From the NCBI RefSeq assembly GCF_028372415.1, contig NC_092878.1, positions 26,518,903 to 26,582,902 of the forward strand: a DNA stretch of 64,000 nucleotides. Direction: 5' to 3'. The stretch comes from Notamacropus eugenii (taxonomy: Eukaryota; Chordata; Mammalia; Diprotodontia; Macropodidae). Of this stretch, positions 22,050 through 33,269 are shown piece after piece. Below the pieces are notes generated by a model that was given only the letters and a program-made list of their open reading frames with translations, was not told the DNA's origin and made no database searches. Both the position numbers and the translations under genes were made by a program. Within the stretch, counting starts at the first letter, position 1. The number at the start of each line of letters is the position of its first letter.

Positions 22050-23700
22050 CAGTGCCCATCCTCCATCCTCCCCATGGTGGGCCCCCTCGGCCCCGGGCAC
22101 GCCGCGGGCTTGAGCTGATGGCTGTAGGAAGCCAGGGGTGATGGGGGACCAGGGGGAAAGGCGAATACGGAGAGTGCCCACGCCCGGAGGCTGCACCGCC
22201 ACCCACCCGGCTGGGCTTCTTTTGTCCATGCCGCTGGTGGGGGTGCTCTTGGAGAACCCTTGCCAGGCTTACTCCGGACCGAGCTCACTCGTGGCCTTGG
22301 GTGCTTCCTGTTCTCTGGCCCATGAGGCGAGAGGGGAGTGCCACCCCCACTCTTGGGGCCGCGGTGCTCTGATGCCCCCCCGGGACCCCTGCTGTAGGGA
22401 CCCGAGGCGCGGGATGCATCCCGAGCGGGAAGAGGGGTGGGGGCCCCCAACCTGAGCCCAGGCTGGGTGGGGGCGGAGCCCTTCCTCCCGCCCTCCGCTC
22501 GATGTCACAGCTGGGGCCGGGCCGAGCCCGAGAAGGGGGAGCGGGGCCAGGCGGGACATCCGGCCTCGGCGGCTTCCCTCCTCTGCCCCGCCGGCCCGAC
22601 CCGCGGCGTCCGCAGCTCCGCTCTCGGTAACTTCCAGCCGCCCCTCTGGGCCGCTCCGCCGGGCCCCTGCCGGGGCGGCCTCCCGGACCCCCGGCGCTTT
22701 CCCTCGCCTGGAGCCAGAGCCCGGCAGCCCTTCCCCTTCCCCAGGCTGGGCCTCCACCCCTCCCTGGCTGCCCGAGACTCCGAGTTGTCTCCAAGTGACC
22801 GCCCCACCCGAGAAAGCCAGCGCTTGAGTGGGTCCTTCCCCCTGGAGCGGGTGCAAGTGCCATGTTCCCCCGGCCCCTCACCCCCCTGACAGCCCCGAAG
22901 GGCCCCGAGGCCCTGGGGCGGGCATCGAGGAGGGCCCCCCTGGCCGCTGGAAGGGGTCGGGGCGGGCCAGGAGGGCCACCCCTGCTGCTGCCCTCCATGC
23001 TGATGTTCGGGGTCATCGTGGCCTCCAGTGGGCTGCTGCTCATGATCGAGAGGGGCATCCTGGCGGAGATGAAGCCCCCGCCCCTGCACCCCCACGGCAG
23101 AGGGGACCCTGTTTGGCGTGGGGTGGCAGCCGGAGGTCCGGAGAGACTGCTGGACCCCGGGGACTCGGACCACCAGGTGCGGCAGGACGTCCGCAATCGG
23201 ACCTTACGGGCCGTCTGTGGGCAGCCGGGCATGCCCCGTGACCCGTGGGACCTCCCGGCGGGGCAGCGTCGGACCCTGCTCAGGCACATCTTGGTGAGTG
23301 ACCGGTACCACTTCCTCTACTGCTACGTGCCCAAAGTGGCCTGCTCCAACTGGAAGCGCGTGCTCAAGGTGCTGGCCGGGGCCCTGGACAGCGTGGACGT
23401 CCGGCTCAAGATGGACCATCGCAGTGACCTGGTGTTCCTGGCCGACCTCCGCCCCGAGGAGATCCGATACCGCCTACAGCACTACTTCAAGTTCTTGTTC
23501 GTTCGGGAGCCCATGGAGCGCCTCCTCTCTGCCTACCGAAACAAGTTCGGCGAGATCAGGGAGTACCAGCAGCGCTATGGCACCGAGATCGTCCGGCGCT
23601 ACCGGGTGGGCGCGGGCCCTAGCCCGGCTGGGGACGACGTCACCTTCCCCGAGTTCCTCAGGTACCTGGTGGATGAAGAGCCAGAGCGTATGAATGAGCA
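22050..23700 (+). promoter_or_regulatory. CHST14: CpG island covering the CHST14 promoter and coding start
   Basis: There is an abrupt rise in G+C and in CpG dinucleotides from about 22050, continuing through the first two-thirds of the CHST14 reading frame. A GGGGGCGGAGCC Sp1-type box lies at about 22466-22477, and no TATA box is evident, so this is a typical broad CpG promoter. The exact start site cannot be read from sequence. An ATG at 22502 opens a 42-codon frame ending at 22630 that would be an upstream ORF if transcription starts before it. The long minus-strand frames here are by-products of GC content. Confidence 0.75.
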
Positions 23701-23998
23701 CTGGATGCCCGTCTACCAGCTGTGCCAACCCTGTGCCGTGCACTATGACTTTGTAGGCTTCTATGAGCGACTGGAGGCTGATGCCAACCAAGTGCTGGAG
23801 TGGGTGAGGGCACCACCCACAGTTCGATTCCCCTCTCGACAGGCCTGGTATCGACCAGCCAGTCCAGAGAGCCTCCACTACCATCTCTGCAATACTCCCA
23901 GGGCCTTGCTCCAGGAGCTTTTGCCCAAATACATCCTGGACTTCTCTCTCTTTGCCTACCCATTGCCCAATGTCACCAGAGAGGCTTGTCGACAGTGA
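22862..23998 (+). CDS. CHST14: CHST14, carbohydrate sulfotransferase 14 (dermatan 4-O-sulfotransferase 1)
   Basis: A single-exon ORF of 378 residues (human 376 as I recall), nearly colinear with human from MFPRPLTPL to the C-terminus. It is a type II Golgi membrane enzyme that moves sulfate from PAPS to C4 of GalNAc next to iduronate in dermatan sulfate. Visible parts: a short basic cytosolic tail; a signal anchor at about residues 44-62 ([20 protein letters not shown] region); the 5'-phosphosulfate-binding loop [10 protein letters not shown] (157-166); the 3'-phosphate-binding region [16 protein letters not shown] (213-228); and N-glycosylation sequons NRT (112) and NVT (370). The luminal domain is almost unchanged, and divergence sits in the stem (about 76-105). 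The start ATG matches the family N-terminus. Loss in humans causes musculocontractural Ehlers-Danlos syndrome. The gene looks intact. Confidence 0.97.
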   Translation: MFPRPLTPLTAPKGPEALGRASRRAPLAAGRGRGGPGGPPLLLPSMLMFGVIVASSGLLLMIERGILAEMKPPPLHPHGRGDPVWRGVAAGGPERLLDPGDSDHQVRQDVRNRTLRAVCGQPGMPRDPWDLPAGQRRTLLRHILVSDRYHFLYCYVPKVACSNWKRVLKVLAGALDSVDVRLKMDHRSDLVFLADLRPEEIRYRLQHYFKFLFVREPMERLLSAYRNKFGEIREYQQRYGTEIVRRYRVGAGPSPAGDDVTFPEFLRYLVDEEPERMNEHWMPVYQLCQPCAVHYDFVGFYERLEADANQVLEWVRAPPTVRFPSRQAWYRPASPESLHYHLCNTPRALLQELLPKYILDFSLFAYPLPNVTREACRQ

Positions 23999-24504
23999 CC
24001 ATTCCTCCAGCCCTGCTGACTGCCAGGAAAAGCCCTTTGGTAACCCCAAGGCTCACTGCTGCCTGGATCCCAGGGTGCCCCCACAGTGGGAAAAAATGGA
24101 TTAATTTTCTCATAAAACCAGGGAATTATACTTCCTGTCAGCTGCAGCAGGTCACCAAAACTGAGAGATGGGGTCATCCTCAAGGGCTGTTTCTGAAGGC
24201 TTTTAGACTCTTCCCAGCTGGTGGCCCAGCAGGACCAAATGCTGGATTGTGAGCCACCTATCCCTTGGAGCAGGAAGAGGTGGGAATTTTTTGCCCTGGA
24301 GAAGCATTCTAAGATATACTGCTACTTCTATTGGGTGGGTGGGAACTGGGAAGAGTTCCAACCAGAAGATAGAGACTTTTTCCATCCAGTATTAACTAAA
24401 GGAGCATTTCCCACAGTTCCTGTTCCCTATGTCCACAGAAAAACAGACCACATCAGAGAAAAGGTTTGGGGCCTCCCCCTGTTAGGGGAGAAAATGGTGG
24501 AGTG

Positions 24505-24655
24505 AATAGTGTTGGACTTGGAGTCTGAAAGACCTGAATTCAAATTTGCCTGAGATATTTGCCAACTTTGTTACCATGGGCAAGTAATTTAACCTCTCTG
24601 GGCCTCCCTGACCTCTAAGGTCCCTTCCAGCTCCAAATATATGAGTCTATGAACA
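24505..24655 (+). repeat. MIR/CORE-SINE in the CHST14 3'UTR
   Basis: GTTGGACTTGGAGTCTGAAA, CCTGAATTCAAATTTGCC, ACCATGGGCAAGTAATTTAA, CTCTGGGCCTCCCTGACC and CCCTTCCAGCTCCAAATATA are a nearly complete copy in sense with the mRNA. Confidence 0.75.
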
Positions 24656-25296
24656 TAGACTCTTCCCCTCTTCCCAGTAGCTGACAGCTGCCCACACCTG
24701 CTGCACTTTTTCCCATGACCAGAACTGGAGGTGACATTAATCCCTTTTTAGGGCCAGCCACAAAACCATGCAAAGCATAGTGGCAGACTGTGGTGTTGAC
24801 TGCCCCGCTCCACCACCGCCATTCTATGCTTTCTAAGTGCCTTCACTGCCCTCTCCAATGCCAAATTCAATATATTTTCCATATCAGCTGGGTTCTTCCC
24901 ATCTTTCAGAGGAAAAAAGTGAGCTATGAGAACTCAACTGGGCAGTCCAGTTCTGAACCCAAAAAAGAACCAGGTGATCCCTATTAAAACTCCATCCCCC
25001 ACTACTCTTTCTCTATCCTTAGCCAAAGAAATGGTCTCAAAAGGGCTGAGAGCCACGTTGCAAATTTCAAAGTTGCAAGCAATCAAAACAAACTGGCAAA
25101 TTGGGGGGGGGGGGGCAGGTTTCTTTATTGTACTCTTTTATTTGGAGAGAGAAGAACTTTTTTCCCTTTTTTTAAAGAAAAAATGTATTTGCATGTGCCT
25201 ATCCTGATGAATTTATTTAAGATTTGTACTTCTCAGTGCCAGCCACTGTCTGCGTCAGACATCCCCTCTGAGGGTTTTTCTAACAGCTGCATTTTT

Positions 25297-25302
25297 AATA
25301 AA
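25297..25302 (+). terminator. CHST14: CHST14 poly(A) signal AATAAA
   Basis: A canonical hexamer in TTTTTAATAAAGTTG, followed by a GU/U-rich element (GATGTGTCTCTCATCTGTG around 25332). This gives a 3'UTR of about 1.3 kb. Confidence 0.8.
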
Positions 25303-25454
25303 GTTGTTCTGTCTGCATATGGCAGGGTTCCGATGTGTCTCTCATCTGTGCTTTTGTAGACTCCCTGTGGTTGTATCTCCCAAGGCCTCTGCCGGGGAGG
25401 AGGGAATATGGGAATCAAAGCCAGAGAAAACAAGGCAGAGCAGGACAGAGCTGT

Positions 25455-25600
25455 ATATCAGGAAGTAAGCTGAATTTGGAACCTAGAGACTGAGGTTCCA
25501 ATGATGGTTCTATCGATAAGCTATATCACCCCTTCCAGTCTCATTTTCTTCAATCTGCATTGAGCAGAATGATCTCTAAGACTTTTTATAGCCCTGGATC
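25455..25600 (+). repeat. MIR-like SINE, degraded
   Basis: AATTTGGAACCTAGAGACTG, GTTCCAATGATGGTTCTATC and TCTCATTTTCTTCAATCTGC resemble the MIR order. It lies just downstream of the CHST14 poly(A) site. Confidence 0.45.
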
Positions 25601-25602
25601 CC

Positions 25603-26234
25603 TTGATTGTCTAAGAGACACTTATTCCAGGCTAGCCAATGGATCATCCCCACACAACTCTAGAGATTTACAAGAGATGACAGCAGACCATACAGGTGGC
25701 ACCAAAAAAAAAGTTAGTCTCCAGTCATCCCAGGATGGTCCTGCCTCAGTTCAGCCAGTATTCATACTGTGCCTTCCTATTCTATACAAGGCCTCTGCTA
25801 AAGTCCTCCTCCAACATGGCATTGTGGTGCTGAGGTCCTGGAAGGCTGTGTCAGTGGAATGTGAGTTCTGGCTGGCCCTACCAAGCTGGCAAAGCCTTGA
25901 ATACTGTGTGTGTGTGTCTGAGTACTGGCCGATGCATCTGTCATCGAAGGATGGCTTAGCTAAGTTTAGAGTAATGCATCACCAGAATGGTGGGGTGGGG
26001 GGTGGGAAAGGGGAATGGAGGGCTCCAGGTTTAGTTGAGGGACAGGGGAAGAGCAAAGCAGGTGATATGCATGTGTATATATTTAATTATGTTATTATTT
26101 TATTTATTACATATTATTATATTATTGCCGACAACAATTCAAGAAGATATTCTACTAAAGCGTAGCAGGTGTTACCATCTACTACCTACTGACAAAACGT
26201 CAAGTCTTTGAATTACAGGTAAAGCACTCAGGAG
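25603..26234. other. Unassigned intergenic stretch
   Basis: An open frame spans 25569-26165 on the plus strand, but its start is inside a SINE, its composition shifts midway, and it ends in AT-rich sequence (26080-26130). I recognise no protein in it and see no repeat family in the rest. Confidence 0.4.
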
Positions 26235-26239
26235 ATCAT

Positions 26240-26390
26240 TGGGTTTTGAAAAGTGAGGGACCCTAAAGTCCATCCAGTCCAACGCTTTTACAGATGAGGA
26301 ACAGATCGAGAAAGTGGGTGGTAAATGACAGAGCTAGAATTTGAACTCCAAATGCCTCAGTCTCTCCACCATACCAACCTTCCTCTCTAA
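26240..26390 (-). repeat. CORE-SINE
   Basis: TAAAGTCCATCCAGTCCAAC, TTTTACAGATGAGGAACAGA and AGCTAGAATTTGAACTCC are the reverse SINE, ending with TCTCCACCATACCAACC. Confidence 0.65.
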
Positions 26391-27689
26391 ACATTTCTCT
26401 CATTTAAAACAAGGACGAGCAGTGTTAGGCCTAGAAATGTAGGTTATTGTACCTGTGGTGATATTCCTTCTTGTCTTTCTTTTAGTGCTTCCTTAGCCTT
26501 CTGTACAAGAGGTAAAAGACTGAGAAAGGCCTGAAACTGTAGAATGGGGAGGTGACTAGAAGGAGAGAAGGGAATGAATGGGTGGTGTACAGTAATCAGG
26601 TCTGTGGTAAATGATGACCTACAGTCTCTCTAGAAGAAGAGGAGCTAATGGAGAATGGGTGAGAGGGCAAAAAGAGTGATTTGAAACAGAGGCAAAGGAA
26701 TGAGGAAATCTTGATTTGGTGGAGGGAGACAGGCCCCCTGAAGAATATTCCAATGCAGGGGACAGATATGGGAACTCTGATATGGTCATGGGAAATGGGA
26801 ACTCTGACTCAGGAGAAAGGGAATTGAAGCTTCTGAGGATTAACAGACATCCAAAAGGGTGAGAGGTCATAGACCCAAAGATGACATTTCATGGCAAATG
26901 GGAAAAGACCATGATCATAAGGATTGAACAATTAGGGACACAGGAAAATTTCTATCAGAGGACAATATTTCTATCATCACTATCACCTGTAGAAATTAAT
27001 ACTTCTAAGAGTGAGGCACAATCGAAAAAAAGAGAGCGATGTCAACAAGGCAATGACATAGAAATTGTTTAGAAGAGGGAATGCAAAATAGATACTTTAG
27101 TGACTGTAATTCCATAAGGAACACAGAGACCAGACAAGGAAGAAATAAGTCTATGGACCATGAAACAAAGAGGAAAATTTTATACAGAAAGAGAATTAAT
27201 GAAGAGAACAAGGAAATGAAATCCTTTTTAGAAAAAGGCCCAGAAAAAAAATTTAAAAATAAAATTTAAAAAAGAGGACCCCAGAAAATGAAAAAGAAAA
27301 CTAACAAATAAATGAAGGTAAAAAGGGGGGGAGGGGAAGGATTTTATTCCATTACTTAACTGAGAGGGGAAAAGGAGGGAAGATTTGGATAAGTAGGAGG
27401 GAAAGGGAGGAATTAATAAACTGAGCAAAACTCTACAAATAGGGAAAGGGTTGATACATGAGAAGGCAGGGTAAAGTTGGGTTCAAGAGAAAGAGAGACT
27501 ATGGGAATAGGTTGTCTTAAAGTATATTAAGCAAGAGGCAAAGTTCTGTGCTTCAACAGGAACAGGAACAAAAAAAAATCCTGATTCAGAAAACAAGGGC
27601 AGAGCAAGACTTACTTTTAAAGTCACTCCACCCTGGTGAGGAAACTCACTCCTGGTTAGATTGGCAGCTGTTCTGAAACTGACATTCAT
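26391..27689. other. Purine-rich intergenic stretch, possibly old LINE
   Basis: The interval is strongly A/G-rich on the plus strand, as in 5' or inter-ORF parts of the L1 copies elsewhere in the window. I find no diagnostic motif, and frames are short, so I leave it unassigned. Confidence 0.3.
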
Positions 27690-27832
27690 AGAAAGTTGTC
27701 TCAGTAACTGAGAAGGGAAGTAATTTACCCAGGGTTACAGAGACTGTGCTAGAGTTGGAGCCTGACCCAGGTTTTCTTTCTTCCAGGGGTAGATTTCTAT
27801 CGACTGTGCCTTACTGTCTCCTCTTGTTTCCT
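27690..27832 (-). repeat. CORE-SINE
   Basis: GTAATTTACCCAGGGTTACA, GAGTTGGAGCCTGACCCAGG and TCTATCGACTGTGCCTTACT are the reverse tRNA-derived half. Confidence 0.55.
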
Positions 27833-27854
27833 CAAATAATAATGACTAATAATA

Positions 27855-28625
27855 AGTCAGCAATCATTTATTAAGCTCCTATTATGTGCTGAGAATATAA
27901 AGAAAGAAGCAAGGAATATTTCCTGTCCTCAAGAAGCTTACAGCCTAATGGAGGGAGACAAAAGGAAAACAAGTATGCATGAGAAGGATAGAGACAGGAT
28001 AAAATGGAGATAATCTCAAAGGGAAGGCAGTAGGGTTGAGGGGGATCAGAAAAGCCTTCTTACAGAAGATGAGACTTCAGTTGAGACTTGAAGGAAACCA
28101 AGGAAGCCAGGAGGTAGAGAGAATTCCAAGCATGGGAGACAGCCAATGAAAACTGATGAGAGTCAAGAGATGTGAGAAAAGGCAAGGAAGTCCATCACTG
28201 GATTAAAGAATTCCGGTGAGAGGTTGAAAAGTAAGGTATAAGAAGATTGAAAATGGCCAGATGACAAAGGTCTTTGAAAGTCAAACAGGATTTTTTTTTT
28301 TTGTTGTTTTTGTTTTATAGGTAATAGGGAGCCACTGGAGTTTATTGAATTGGGGTGGGGAAAGGGAAATGAGACATATCAGATTGGAGCTTTAGGGAGA
28401 TTAACTGACCATCTGGATGTAAGATATGCTGCAATAATGGGAAGAAACTTAAGAAAAGGAGACCGATCCACGGGCTCTTGAAATAGCCAAGGCATGACGT
28501 GTTGAGGGCCTGAATTAGGGTGGTAGTGTAAGAGGAGAGAAGGAGGAAGGTAGCAAAAAGGTAGATTTAACAATTGATTGGACATGGGGAATAAGGGGAA
28601 TGTGTGTGAGGATGATAGCTAGGCT
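27855..28625 (-). mobile_element. L2 LINE 3' portion
   Basis: Reverse L2 throughout: CAATCATTTATTAAGCTCCT, CTCAAGAAGCTTACAGCCTA, GAGACTTGAAGGAAACCAAG, ATAGGGAGCCACTGGAGTTT and AGGGCCTGAATTAGGG. A short T-rich interruption lies at 28290-28320. Confidence 0.8.
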
Positions 28626-28649
28626 GCAAGCCTGGGTCGGTGGTCAATA

Positions 28650-28745
28650 ATAACAATGGTCAATGACGATAATAATAAAGTTCACACAGCACTTTAAATT
28701 CATTATCACAAGTGCTTTATGCTGTCTGTATAATATAATTCCCTT
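28650..28745 (-). repeat. MIR-like fragment
   Basis: AATAATAAAGTTCACACAGC, CACTTTAAATTCATTATCAC and AAGTGCTTTATGCTGTC resemble the reverse MIR 3' part. Confidence 0.4.
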
Positions 28746-28749
28746 TGGC

Positions 28750-29990
28750 CAACACAGGTTACTTCCTGTGAACAGAATAGGTTGAAGGGGCAGGTTCAAA
28801 GAGTTGTCAGTGTAGTTAATGGTTCAGTGTCAATGCCACCTTGGGAGGAAGTCACTAGAGGAGCTCCCGGAGGATCTGTGCTCAACCCTGAACTGCTTAA
28901 CATTTTTATCCTTGACTTGGAGAAAGGCACATTAAATTTATAGACAACACAAAGTTGAGAGACAGTTAACATTCTGGAAGACCAAGTCAGTATCCAAAAG
29001 ATCATGAGAGTTAGAAATAGATAGTTGGGCTAAATCTCCATCATTCTAATGGAAATGGGACCTTTTTGTTGTGGGAACGTCCTTCAACCACGGAGATGGA
29101 AATCAATTCCTACCTGCCCATACATACAGTTGAACATTCCTCAAAAAACATCCACCTGGCATTGTGGGGTTAGGGAGCTCCCTCCAATTCTCACTGCCAC
29201 AACCTCAATATACAGTTATCTCTATAATCAACTCACCTTTTTTTGATCATATTTTTATTATACTTTTACATTGCTTATACTGTATAATTTTTTTTACCAT
29301 TATGCAGCCTAATTACACTTATCATGTATTTAATAAGATAAAATTTAATAGGAAGAAATATAAAGGCCCATATTTGTGTCCAAAAAAATCAACTTCACAA
29401 ATGTAAGATGGAAAATGTGGCTCGATAATGGTGTTATTCTGCAGCCAAAATCAATAAATAAATGAAGACCACATGATCTTAGTCTATATTAATTATATGT
29501 TAACTATATATATAAAATATTTTAATTTAACAATGAGAGTTCAATGAGGTGATTATCTTATTATATTCAGACTCAATCAAGCTACATCTGAAGTATTTTG
29601 TCTAGTTCTGGTGCCACCTATTAGGATGGACGTTGATAAGATGGAAATAAGTAGAATAAAGAAGGGTGCTCGTTTAACTAGCGATAGTTAACCCAGGGAA
29701 GAGAAAATTCAGAGGAGACACAATAGATGTCTTCAAGTGTCTGAAAGGCTGGCATGTAGGAGAGGGAAGGATTAGTCTAGTACAGCTTGACTTGGGGGGC
29801 AGAACCAAAAGGAGTCAGTGGAAGGAGCCTAGAAGTAGATTTAAGTTTGATGTTGGTCAAATCTTGCTAAGAGCTTAGTGATTTACCAAAGTGGAATGAG
29901 CCACCTGAGGAGGTATTGAGTTACCTTCCTCAAGCAGTCTTCAAGCAAGAGTGACCACTTATCAAATATATTGTAGAAGAGATTCTTGTC
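28750..29990 (+). mobile_element. CR1/L3 LINE, RT C-terminal part and 3' end, interrupted
   Basis: The left part (CTTAACATTTTTATCCTTGA, AGACAACACAAAGTTGAGAG) and the right part (GTCTAGTTCTGGTGCCACCT, GATGTCTTCAAGTGTCTGAA, GGGCAGAACCAAAAGGAG, AAAGTGGAATGAGCCACCTG) follow CR1/L3 order. About 270 nt near 29060-29330 do not belong and look like an inserted element I cannot name. Confidence 0.75.
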
Positions 29991-30139
29991 TAGGTTTGGC
30001 TGTTCCCCAAGCCTGAGGTTCTCTCCCTTCTCACTCCATCCTTCTGGATTCTCTGTCTCGATTTAGATCAGTGAACTTCAAAAGGTCTATCACCTCTGAG
30101 ATCTAACAGAAAATCTTCTGCTTGGTGTCCAGAGTTTTT

Positions 30140-30580
30140 AACCTAGCCCTCCTCTCACCAACCTTTCCAGTCTTCTTACATCTTGTGTCCCCTTTCCCTC
30201 TTACCCCACACATGCATTCTTTGTTCCAGTGACACTGGCCTACAAGATACACCATCTTTTGGTTCTAGGCATTTTTACTGGCTGTCCCCATGCCCAGAAT
30301 GCTCAGTCTCCTTCTCTTCAAGTCTCAACTAAAATCCCACCTTCTATAGGAACCTTTTCCCACTCCCACTCCCCTAATTCTAACACCTTGTTGTGTCAAT
30401 TTTCTTCTACTTATCCTCAGCATGGCACATTTGACATGACTGTTTACATGCTATCTCCCCATTAGACTGTGAACTCCTTGAAAGCACAGAAAGCCTCTTG
30501 CCTTTGTTTTTATCCCCAGTCCTAGTGCCTGGCACACAGCAGATACTTAATAAATGTTGACCTACTGACTGACTGATATA
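30140..30580 (+). mobile_element. L2 LINE 3' end
   Basis: CTTTCCAGTCTTCTTACATC, AAAATCCCACCTTCTATAGG, ATTAGACTGTGAACTCCTTG and GCACACAGCAGATACTTAAT, then ATAAATGTTGACC and short GACT repeats: the standard L2 3' terminus. Confidence 0.85.
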
Positions 30581-30581
30581 T

Positions 30582-30640
30582 GAGCTAGAATAGATGACTT
30601 CTGAGGTCCCTTCCAGCTCAGATACATATGATTCTAATTT
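30582..30640 (+). repeat. CORE-SINE 3' tail fragment
   Basis: GAGCTAGAATAGATGACTTC, then TGAGGTCCCTTCCAGCTCAG and ATATGATTCTAAT. Confidence 0.5.
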
Positions 30641-30844
30641 TTTGGGAACGCAGAAAGTAGTTTTAAGAAATCGAAACCTTTCCCAGGAAGGCATCCAGGA
30701 GGAGGTGGGCTTTTAGATACTTGGTTGTATCAGGAGGAAGCTAAATGGAGGACCAAGGGAAGGTCACTTCTGGCAAGGGAATTCCTTTGCATGGAGAGAA
30801 AGAAAGGGGGGACCTTCTAAAATAAGGGAATCATCTCCCATTTC

Positions 30845-31065
30845 TAAATAATATCATAGTGTCATAAATCAAGAGCTAAAAAGGACTACAGAGACAGCTA
30901 GTCTAACCCCTTCATTTTACAGGTTAGGAAACTAAGGCCCAGAAAGATTAAGTGACTATTTCCCCAAGGTCAGATGGGTTGTAAATTCTGAGGCAGGATA
31001 TGAACTCAGATTCCCTGAGTCTAGAGTTGGCATTCTTTTAATTGTAGTACCTTGCTTCAAAAATG
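30845..31065 (-). repeat. CORE-SINE, nearly full length
   Basis: TAGTCTAACCCCTTCATTTT, ACAGGTTAGGAAACTAAGGC, AGATTAAGTGACTATTTCCC and TATGAACTCAGATTCCCTGA, ending at a tRNA-like head (AATTGTAGTACCTTGC). Confidence 0.7.
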
Positions 31066-31264
31066 GCACAGCCAAGGGCAACAAGTAAAGGCTTCAGAGT
31101 GAGCTCCCCCTGCCTCCCTGGCGTTGGAGATCAAACAACAGATACGATATAAACACTGCTCTCAGAAAACTCATCTTCTAGAAGGGAAAGGACTCCAAGC
31201 AATGAACGAGACCAGTGGGTCATGCCCATGGAAGCACTTAAAGGTGTTTCTGATTAACAATTTG

Positions 31265-31500
31265 GGATACTAATTCAATCCAACAAACATTTGCTTGGGT
31301 TCAAATTGCCCCCATGGAGTTTACAATTTAATCTGGGAGAGTGATTTACAGTTACATAAGGGGCAAAAGGTAGTGCCATAATACTCAAGGAAAATGTGAG
31401 GAGAGAAAAATCACTTTAAGCTACAGGGATGAGGAAGGGCTTCCTGGAAAATGGGGCACCAGAGCTAGGCTGAAGGAAGAGGAGGCAATTGTTTTGCAGA
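31265..31500 (-). repeat. L2 3' fragment
   Basis: CAATCCAACAAACATTTGCT, CATGGAGTTTACAATTTAAT and GAGGAAGGGCTTCCTGGAAA are reverse L2. Confidence 0.65.
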
Positions 31501-31719
31501 ACAATATCAGGGGTCTTTAGGCAATAGAGAGAAATTAACACTGGCTAGTCCCAAGACTAGAGAGAGACATATAACTGGGGTGGGGAAATTCCCTATAATT
31601 CCCTGTAACTGGGATGGGGAAATTCCTCAGATAGGAGCAAAGACTAACATTCTCTTTCCTGTTGTACTCCAACACTGTCACCCCCCAGGTGCAAGCTTCT
31701 TATCATCTCACAGTGGACT

Positions 31720-32740
31720 ATTAGGCTGCTGGTGGGTCTCCCTGTCTCAGGTCTCTCCCCACTACAATCCATCCTCCACTCAACTGTCAAAGTGATCTTC
31801 CTAACGCTCAGATCTGACCATATCATTTCCCCTTTATAAGAAACTATAATGGGCTCTCTGTTACCACCAGGATCAAGTATAAAATCCTCTGTTTGACTTT
31901 TAAAGTCCTTCATCATTTGGGTCTTTCTGCCTTTCTAGTCGTTTTTCGCTTTACTCATCCTCCTACCCTTACCTTACTCAACCTCCCACCCTTACCCTTC
32001 AATCTAACTTCCTAGCTGTTCTTCAAATCCTTCGATGACTGGAGAAGAGAGTGAGGCTGATGGCTTTGTAAAATTCTACCTCACTTAAAACCAATCTCTC
32101 ACCATTCAAGACATCACTCTCGTGATTTCTTTGAAGATGGAGGACAAACAACACACACAAATGCAACATTTTGTCTCTTTAAATATTTTCACCAACTGTA
32201 CCCATGCCTGGAATGCTCTCCCTCTTCATCTCCATCTCCTGGCTTCTCTGACTTCCATCTAGCCTCAGTTAAAGTTCCATCTTCTACAAGAAGGTTATTT
32301 TTCAGTCCTCCTTAATCTTCATGCTTTCCCCCCTGTGATTATCTCCAATTTTCCTATCTGTATCTTGTGTGTATGTAACTGTGTAACTGTGTACGTAACC
32401 CATACTGTGTCTCCCATGAGATTGTGAGCTTCTTGAGAGCGGGGATTTTTTCCCTTTCTTTATATCTTGAGCTCTTAGCATGGCACCTGGCACATAGTAG
32501 GACCTTAATAATTGCTAGTTGACTGACTAAACTCCTCACCCTTTTGACTTTTGAGCTTCTTTAGGGGCTTTTATTTAATTCAGGCATTCTAGTAACTTCC
32601 CCCATAGACACTTTTTTCATTTTTATTATTGTATCCCCTGCTCCTAATACAGTACCTGGAGTTTAGTAGTCATTATTAATTTCTTATGTTAAAACTATAT
32701 ATTATATATCAATAAATGTTTGCATCATTGATTGATTGGT
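31720..32740 (+). mobile_element. L2 LINE 3' portion with an inserted fragment, plus a second L2 terminus
   Basis: Plus-strand L2: CAATCCATCCTCCACTCAAC, CTCAGATCTGACCATATCAT, GTATAAAATCCTCTGTTTGA, CATGCCTGGAATGCTCTCCC, GAGATTGTGAGCTTCTTGAG and CACCTGGCACATAGTAGGAC. Sequence at about 32035-32165, including GAAGATGGAGGACAAACAAC, looks like an RTE-tail SINE inserted in it. A second L2-like terminus covers 32560-32740. Confidence 0.7.
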
Positions 32741-33269
32741 CCTCTCTAAGCTTGGGGCATTATTTCAAATTCGTGAGAGGCAGCCCAAGGGGAAAAGATG
32801 CAAATTTAACCAAATAGTCACACCAAGATTAGGAGAGAATTCAGGGATTTTGAATGAAAAAGCATTATTTTCTGTGTACAGAGCTCTGGGGATCCAGATA
32901 TAGAAGGTATTAGTGAGATAGCCCCAAGCAACGTGCAAAGCTGCAGAGACCAAGCTTCTAGGGATTTATAAACTTTCTTGATGGGTCTGACATCAGGACC
33001 ACCTTACTACTAAGTCCAGTCCCTGAGCACAGTCAGTCCATTAAGGCCTATAGCTCTTCACTGCACGGAAATCCTAGCCCCAAACCTATCTGATGATTGA
33101 TCCCTCAAATAGGAACTTTTTATCCTTTGTTTTATTCTAATAGCTAGTTATCTCTCCAAAATGATGGAACCCATCATTGATGGGAAGACTGGTATGGGAA
33201 ATTAGTCTGAGGATAGAATACCTGAGGTCTAGGAACTATTTTCCCCCAGTTGAACACTTCTTATCTCTT

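Larger units (their letters stand above)
23999..25320 (+). other. CHST14: CHST14 3'UTR
   Basis: From the stop codon to just past the AATAAA at 25297. It contains a CORE-SINE in sense orientation (24505-24655) and a run of 13 G at 25103-25115. I see no other gene inside. The 3' end is inferred from the hexamer and downstream GU-rich sequence. Confidence 0.75.

Noticed and set aside
22285-23289. 334-codon open frame on the minus strand across the CHST14 start, with companions of 195 and 222 codons
   Set aside because: It lies opposite the CpG island and CHST14 CDS. Its Arg/Gly/Pro-rich text reflects base composition, no family is recognisable, and the plus-strand frame is clearly the gene.
25560-26165. 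201-codon plus-strand open frame downstream of CHST14
   Set aside because: It opens at a TTG inside a SINE-like segment (first ATG 25569), shows no protein-family resemblance, and ends in AT-rich DNA. It is best explained by chance.
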